The notes below the pieces were generated by a model that made no database searches, was not told the DNA's origin, and saw nothing but the letters and a program-made list of their open reading frames with translations. Below, piece after piece: positions 37,846 to 42,451 of a stretch of 42,451 nucleotides of DNA; position 1 is the first letter of the stretch, and each line of letters begins with the position of its first letter. The translations under genes and the position numbers were made by a program. Origin of the DNA: CAZHGD01 sp964531735. Its GTDB lineage: Bacteria; Armatimonadota; UBA10988. The stretch spans positions 1 through 42,451 of the forward strand of contig CAZHGD010000052.1 in NCBI GenBank assembly GCA_964531735.1, read 5' to 3'.

Positions 37846-39927
37846 GTGCGCGCATTCCTGGTTGGCTTGGCGACCGTCCTCGCTGTCGGCATCGGCAGCG
37901 GCGCCATGGCGTTCCAGGCCCTGCGCCGCCAGGTCGACGCCGTGCGTGCCGACTTGCCGAAGGTCGCCGAGCCCGGCACCTACCGACCGGGGCAGAAGAC
38001 GCGCCTGCTGGCCGCCGATGGCTCGCTGCTGACCGAGGTCTACCGCGAGAACCGCGAAGCCGTGCCGCTGGCGCAGATCCCGCGCTGGCTGATCGACGCC
38101 ACCATCGCCGCCGAGGACCGCCGCTTCCGGACGCACACCGGCATCAGCCCGCGCGACATCGCCCGCGCCGGCGCGGCCAATCTGGCGCAGGGCCGCGTCA
38201 CGCAAGGCGCCAGCACCATCACGCAGCAGTTGGTGCGCGATCTCTACCTCAGCCGCCGCCGCCAGCTTCGCCGCAAGATCGGCGAGGCGTTCCTGGCCAT
38301 CGAGATGGAGCGGCGCTACGCCAAGGACGAGATCCTCGAGCTCTACCTCAACGAGGTGAACTACGGCAAGGGGCTCTATGGCGTGCGCACCGCGGCCGCA
38401 GCCTATTTCGGCAAGGAGCCGCAGCACCTGACGCTGGCCGAGTGCGCCGCGCTGGCCGCCGTGCCCCAGCGGCCGACCAGCTACCACCTGTTCGCCGACC
38501 TCGACGGCGCAGTGACCCGTCGCAACGCCGTGCTCAAGCGCATGTGCGAACAGGGCTACATCGGCGCCGACCTGCGCGACGCCGCAGCGAAGGCCAAGCT
38601 CGTGGTGCAGGCCTACGCCCCGCCCGACTGGCGTCCGCGGCGGGCGCCGCACTACACCTCCTGGGCCGTGCGTGAGGTGGCGCAGCGGCTCGGCGAGGAC
38701 CGGCTGTACGCCGGCGGCCTGAAGGTCTGGACCTACCTCGACCTGCGGTTGCAGGCCGCGGCGGTGGACGCCGTCGCCGCCGCCGTTCGCGCCGCGGCCA
38801 AAGGTGGCGCCTCCGAAGGCGCCGCGGTGGTGGTTGACCCGCGCAGCGGCGCGCTGCTGGCCATCGTCGGTGGCCTCAACTGGGACGATTCGCAGTTCAA
38901 CCGCGCCACGCAGGCCAAGCGACAGCCCGGCTCGGCGTTCAAGCCCTTCGTCTACGCCGCCGCCCTGGACCGCGGCTACCGGCCGAACGACCGGGTGACC
39001 GATGCACCGCTGGCACTCCCCGTCGGCGCCGGCCGAACTTGGCGGCCGACCAACTACGACCACCAGTACCACGGCGAGGTGACGCTCACCGAGGCGCTGG
39101 CGCAGAGCATCAACATCCCGGCGATCAAGGTGCTCCAGAGCGTGGGCGCCGACGTGGTCGTCGAGTACGCCCACCGCCTGGGGGTGCGCTCACCGCTCCG
39201 GGCGGTGCCCTCGCTGGCGCTGGGCACCAGCGAGGTGACGCTCCTGGAGCTGACCTCGGCCTACGGCGTCCTGGCGGCCGGCGGCTTCCGCGCCGAGCCC
39301 ACCTGCATCCGCCGCATCGAGGATGCCGACGGCAAGGTGCTGTATAGCGATCCGCAGACCACCGCCGGTGTCCTCTCGCCGCAGACCTGCTACAGCCTGG
39401 TGACCATGATGCAGGAGGTGATGCGCTCGGGCACCGGCCGGCCGGCCGCCATCGACAGTCCCTGCGCCGGCAAGACCGGCACCACCCAGCAGGAGCGCGA
39501 CGTCTGGTTCGTCGGCTTCACGCCCGGCCTGGCCTGCGGCGTGTGGCTGGGCAACGACGACAACCGGGCCATGCACGGGGTTTCCGGTGGCGGCGATTGC
39601 GGGCCGGCCTGGCGCCGCATCGCTCGGGCGGCACGGACGCGCGGCGGCCCGGCCGACTTCACCTACCCGCACTGGGTGACGCCGAACGATCCGCGCTCGA
39701 GCGCCCGCATCGGCGCCAAGGTGGAGATTAGCAGCCATCTGGCGCGGCTGGAGCTACGCGTCTGCCGCGACAGCGGGCTGCTCGCCACACCGCGCTGCCC
39801 CACCCCGGTCACGCGCGGCTTCGAGCCCGGCCTGGAACCGACCGAGCGCTGTCCGCTGCACGAGGGGCCGCCCACGGCGCCCGACGACACCAAGCCCACG
39901 CCCGACCTGCCACCGGAGGAGCGCTGA
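37846..39927 (+). CDS. Class A penicillin-binding protein (GT51 + transpeptidase)
   Basis: A 693-residue bifunctional peptidoglycan synthase. After one N-terminal membrane helix (VGLATVLAVGIGSGAMAF) the GT51 glycosyltransferase domain has AAEDRRFRTHTGI with catalytic Glu90, then GASTITQQLVR. The transpeptidase domain has SxxK GSAFKP (Ser363, Lys366), SxN SIN (421-423) and KTG GKTGTT (Lys543-Thr-Gly). The C-terminus ends in a proline-rich tail. Start GTG 37846 has GGAG (37837-37840) five bases upstream; a GTG at 37840 overlapping the previous stop is the alternative. The next gene starts inside the stop codon (TGATG). Confidence 0.95.
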   Translation: MRAFLVGLATVLAVGIGSGAMAFQALRRQVDAVRADLPKVAEPGTYRPGQKTRLLAADGSLLTEVYRENREAVPLAQIPRWLIDATIAAEDRRFRTHTGISPRDIARAGAANLAQGRVTQGASTITQQLVRDLYLSRRRQLRRKIGEAFLAIEMERRYAKDEILELYLNEVNYGKGLYGVRTAAAAYFGKEPQHLTLAECAALAAVPQRPTSYHLFADLDGAVTRRNAVLKRMCEQGYIGADLRDAAAKAKLVVQAYAPPDWRPRRAPHYTSWAVREVAQRLGEDRLYAGGLKVWTYLDLRLQAAAVDAVAAAVRAAAKGGASEGAAVVVDPRSGALLAIVGGLNWDDSQFNRATQAKRQPGSAFKPFVYAAALDRGYRPNDRVTDAPLALPVGAGRTWRPTNYDHQYHGEVTLTEALAQSINIPAIKVLQSVGADVVVEYAHRLGVRSPLRAVPSLALGTSEVTLLELTSAYGVLAAGGFRAEPTCIRRIEDADGKVLYSDPQTTAGVLSPQTCYSLVTMMQEVMRSGTGRPAAIDSPCAGKTGTTQQERDVWFVGFTPGLACGVWLGNDDNRAMHGVSGGGDCGPAWRRIARAARTRGGPADFTYPHWVTPNDPRSSARIGAKVEISSHLARLELRVCRDSGLLATPRCPTPVTRGFEPGLEPTERCPLHEGPPTAPDDTKPTPDLPPEER

Positions 39928-41930
39928 TGCTACCCTCGGTGATGCCGGTCGCTGTCGAGGAGCCCCGCCCGATCGACCACTATGGCCGCGTGGCCGGGCT
40001 CGTCGCCGCCACCATCATCGTCGTCCTGGCCCTGGCGGCGCGCCTGTGGGTCCTGTCGGTGGTCCGCTTTGCCACCTACGAGCAGCAGGCCAGTCACAAC
40101 CGCATCCGGCTGGAGCCCACCGATGCGCCGCGCGGCGGCATCTTCGACCGCGGCGGCCAACTGCTCGCCGGCAACCGGCTGGCCCCGCGCGTCGTCCTGT
40201 TCGACTTGGCGCCGCGTCACCGCAAGCAGCGGCACCTCAACCCGGCGGCGGTGCTCCAGCCGTTCGAACCGTTCGGCGCCGCCGATCTGCCCACGCCGAC
40301 GGTCGCCGACCAGTTGGCCTCGCTGGCGGCCCTGCTGCAGTTGAGCGCCGACGAGTTGGAGACCATCCGCGCTGCCCTGGCCGACCCGCAGCGGCCTCGC
40401 TTCGCGCCGGTGGTCGTCCGCGACGATGTCGATCCGGTGGCGCTCTGCCAGATTGAGGAGCAGCGCTGGCGACTGCCGCTGGTGGCCATCGAGCGCGTGC
40501 CGCTACGCTCGTACCCCGCCGGCGCGGCCGTGGCCCATCTGACCGGCTACGTCGGCGCCATCTCGCCGTCCGAGCTGACCGCGCGGCGCGCGGAGCAGGA
40601 CCGCCGGATCGCCGAACTACAGCAGCAGGTGTCGACGGCGCGGCGCAGTTACCGCAACGACCAACTGCCCCAGTTGCAGCGCCTGCTCGACCAACTCGCG
40701 GTGGCGCAGCGGCTGCGCAGCCGCATCGACAGCCAGGTCGGCAAGACCGGACTGGAATCGTGCTATGAGGCCCTGCTGACCGGTGAGCCCGGCCTGCGCA
40801 CCTGGAAGGTCAACGCGCGCAACGAGCCGGTCGAGTTGCTCAGCACCACGACCGGCGAGGCCGGCCGTTCGCTGGTGCTCAACTGCGACCTGACGTTGCA
40901 GAAGGTCGCCGCGCGCCGGATGGCCGGGCGCCGTGGCTCGGTCGTGGCGCTCGATCCGCGCGATGGCGCGGTGCTGGCCCTGTACAGCAGTCCCAGCTTC
41001 GATCCGCAGGCGTTCGTACCGCGCATCTCCAGTACGGCCTGGGCCGATCTGGTGGAGAACCCCGCGCACCCGTTGCAGAACCGCGCCACGCGCTGCATCT
41101 TCGCGCCGGGCTCGACGTTCAAGCTGGTCACCGCGGCGGCCGGCCTCAAGGCCGGCGCCATCACCGCCCGCACCGGCGCGGTCTGCGGCGGCGGCATGAA
41201 GGTCGGCTCGATGTTCAAGCGCTGCTGGCAGACTCACGGCGGCGGCATCGACCTGCAGCGCGCGCTGACCGTGTCGTGCGACGTGTTCTTCTACCAGGCC
41301 GCGCTGAAAATGGGTCCTGACCCCATTCGGGCGATGGCCGAGTCGTTCGGCCTCGGGCGCCCGACCGGCATCGACCTGCCCGGCGAGGCCGCCGGGCGGC
41401 TGCCGACCGACGAGTGGCACCACCAGCACCACCGCCGCGACTGGTACGCGGGCGACACCGCCAACATCTCCATCGGTCAGGGCGACATCGCCGCCAGCAC
41501 GCTACAGATGGCGCAGGTGACCGCGGCGGTGGCCAACGGCGGGCGCGTCTATCGGCCGCAGGTGGTGCGCTCGGTACGCACCCGCGACGGACGCACCGAA
41601 CGCCCCTGGAAGCCCGAACTGGTGCGCCGCCTACCGCTTGCGCCGGAGCACCTCGAGCGCATCCGCCGCGGCCTGCGCGGCGCGGTGCAGTCCGGCACGG
41701 CGCGCCCGGTGGCGCTGCCCACCATCGCGGTGGCCGGCAAGACCGGTTCGGCCGAGGACCCGCCGCGCCGCCTGCCCCACGCCTGGTTCGTCTGCTTCGC
41801 GCCGTTCGAGGCGCCACAGATCGTCGTCGCCGTGATGGTGGAGAACGCCGGCCACGGCGGCGAGAACGGCGGTCCGGTCGCGCGGGCCCTGCTGGAGCAG
41901 TACTTCGCCGCCAAAGGACTGACCCCGTGA
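39927..41930 (+). CDS. mrdA: PBP2-like class B transpeptidase (MrdA-type)
   Basis: A 667-residue monofunctional transpeptidase of the PBP2 (elongasome) type. One N-terminal membrane segment (LVAATIIVVLALAARLWVL) is followed by the dimerisation/pedestal domain starting RLEPTDAPRGGIFDRGG, including an inserted coiled-coil (about residues 215-265). Transpeptidase motifs: SxxK PGSTFKL (Ser396, Lys399), SCD in place of SxN (Ser450-Cys-Asp452), as in PBP2-type enzymes, and KTG GKTGS (Lys605). The ATG overlaps the stop of the class A PBP by one base and has GGAGG seven bases upstream. Note that RodA is not present in the window. Confidence 0.9.
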   Translation: MLPSVMPVAVEEPRPIDHYGRVAGLVAATIIVVLALAARLWVLSVVRFATYEQQASHNRIRLEPTDAPRGGIFDRGGQLLAGNRLAPRVVLFDLAPRHRKQRHLNPAAVLQPFEPFGAADLPTPTVADQLASLAALLQLSADELETIRAALADPQRPRFAPVVVRDDVDPVALCQIEEQRWRLPLVAIERVPLRSYPAGAAVAHLTGYVGAISPSELTARRAEQDRRIAELQQQVSTARRSYRNDQLPQLQRLLDQLAVAQRLRSRIDSQVGKTGLESCYEALLTGEPGLRTWKVNARNEPVELLSTTTGEAGRSLVLNCDLTLQKVAARRMAGRRGSVVALDPRDGAVLALYSSPSFDPQAFVPRISSTAWADLVENPAHPLQNRATRCIFAPGSTFKLVTAAAGLKAGAITARTGAVCGGGMKVGSMFKRCWQTHGGGIDLQRALTVSCDVFFYQAALKMGPDPIRAMAESFGLGRPTGIDLPGEAAGRLPTDEWHHQHHRRDWYAGDTANISIGQGDIAASTLQMAQVTAAVANGGRVYRPQVVRSVRTRDGRTERPWKPELVRRLPLAPEHLERIRRGLRGAVQSGTARPVALPTIAVAGKTGSAEDPPRRLPHAWFVCFAPFEAPQIVVAVMVENAGHGGENGGPVARALLEQYFAAKGLTP

Positions 41931-42451
41931 ACCACGCCGTCGCCACCGCACATCTCCGACAAGCCCAACAGCATTCCTGGGGCGGCCGCCATGACCAGGC
42001 CTTGGCGGCCCTGGACCAGGCGGCGGCCGGGCCACCCACCGTCGCGCTGGCGGTCCAGGGCGCGCTGGTGCAGTCGCGCGCCGAGGGACCCGAAGCAGGT
42101 TTGGCCTGGCTGGACCGGATGCCCGCGGAGCACCGGGCCGGTGCCGTCGCACGGCTGTTCGCTGGTTTCCTGCTGGCGCGCCTCGGGCAGACGGCCGAGG
42201 CCGTCGCGCTCCTGGAGCCGGTGGCCGCGGCGCAGCCGGACAACCGCGTGGTGGCCTCGGCGCTGGCCTATGCGCGCCTGCGGGACGGTCAGGGCCACGC
42301 GGCGGCGCGCCTGCTGGCGGCCGGTCTGGGCGACAACCTGGAGGTGCTGAGCTGGGTGTGGCTCGAACTGGAGCGCGCCGCGCTGGCCGAACCGGTGCCG
42401 GCCGAGCCGGTGCCGACGCCGTGTGCCGCGCCGCCTGGCGGCGCGCGCGCC
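41927..42451 (+). CDS. TPR-like protein, 5' part (runs off window end)
   Basis: GTG start at 41927 overlaps the PBP2 stop (GTGA), and the frame stays open to the window edge, 175 codons. It reads as an alanine-rich helical repeat (QALAALDQAAAGPPTVALAV; FLLARLGQTAEAVALLEPV; RLRDGQGHAAARLLAAGL), which fits a TPR/SEL1-like scaffold, followed by a proline-rich linker (EPVPAEPVPTPCAAPPGG). There is no signal peptide, so it is probably cytosolic. The four-base overlap implies coupling with the cell-wall enzymes. Function is unknown. Confidence 0.65.
   Translation, partial: MNHAVATAHLRQAQQHSWGGRHDQALAALDQAAAGPPTVALAVQGALVQSRAEGPEAGLAWLDRMPAEHRAGAVARLFAGFLLARLGQTAEAVALLEPVAAAQPDNRVVASALAYARLRDGQGHAAARLLAAGLGDNLEVLSWVWLELERAALAEPVPAEPVPTPCAAPPGGARA

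Overview
The window is high-GC bacterial chromosome with dense, mostly housekeeping content. The best guess at the source is Armatimonadota or a close relative. The pointers are a type-IV-pilin-like protein with a DUF1559-style H-X9-DG tail (8308-8994), a SigH-family sigma factor (28345-29004), several divergent uroporphyrinogen-decarboxylase-like proteins, and RNA polymerase subunits with unusually long insertions. This assignment rests on recalled family patterns; no search was run.

Layout. 1-3152: end of a UroD-like gene, a Uma2-type nuclease, a secreted SGNH hydrolase, and a secreted protein on the minus strand. 3260-8144 (minus): a compact cluster read glmM-like mutase, small membrane protein, PocR/GAF-type histidine kinase, UroD-like methyltransferase, with 4-base stop/start overlaps at two of its three junctions. 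8232-10916: pilin-like protein, Rrf2 regulator, a free-standing initiator tRNA gene with its own promoter and terminator, a DUF72 protein and a zinc-ribbon protein. 10995-21879: rpoB and rpoC with a long leader; rpoB is 1538 aa and rpoC 1931 aa, both far above usual length. 21931-24546: mutS. 24560-25924: three tandem copies of an unrecognised small-transcript module. 25943-29056: a Gfo/Idh/MocA oxidoreductase, a PrmA-like methyltransferase and the sigma factor. 29252-32584: an unknown protein, fatty-acid desaturase, RidA, creatininase-family hydrolase. 32605-36277 (minus): gcvPA-gcvPB and a KaiC/RecA-like ATPase. 36365-42451: a secreted protein followed by an apparently coupled cell-wall operon (class A PBP, PBP2-like transpeptidase, TPR-like protein cut by the window end).

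The most interesting part is 24560-25924. Instead of a normal gene it holds three related units. Each has a 17-18 codon ORF behind a good Shine-Dalgarno and ending in the same seven residues, GRMPPDG-stop; a GC-rich hairpin that begins on the base right after the stop codon and shows a compensatory change; a conserved CATAGGTTT-like linker; and an intrinsic terminator. Units B and C also share an upstream domain of about 135 nt with nearly constant spacing between conserved blocks; unit A lacks it. No downstream gene on the same strand is available for them to regulate in cis, so they look like stand-alone small RNA genes with an embedded micropeptide. I do not recognise the family.

Readable promoters agree on a sigma-70-like consensus (TTGACA, 17-18 bases, TAnACT or TAnAAT): ahead of the Uma2 gene, the pilin, the tRNA, rpoB, the SigH-like gene and the 36365 gene. 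Gene starts were chosen mainly by Shine-Dalgarno spacing; several use GTG or TTG.
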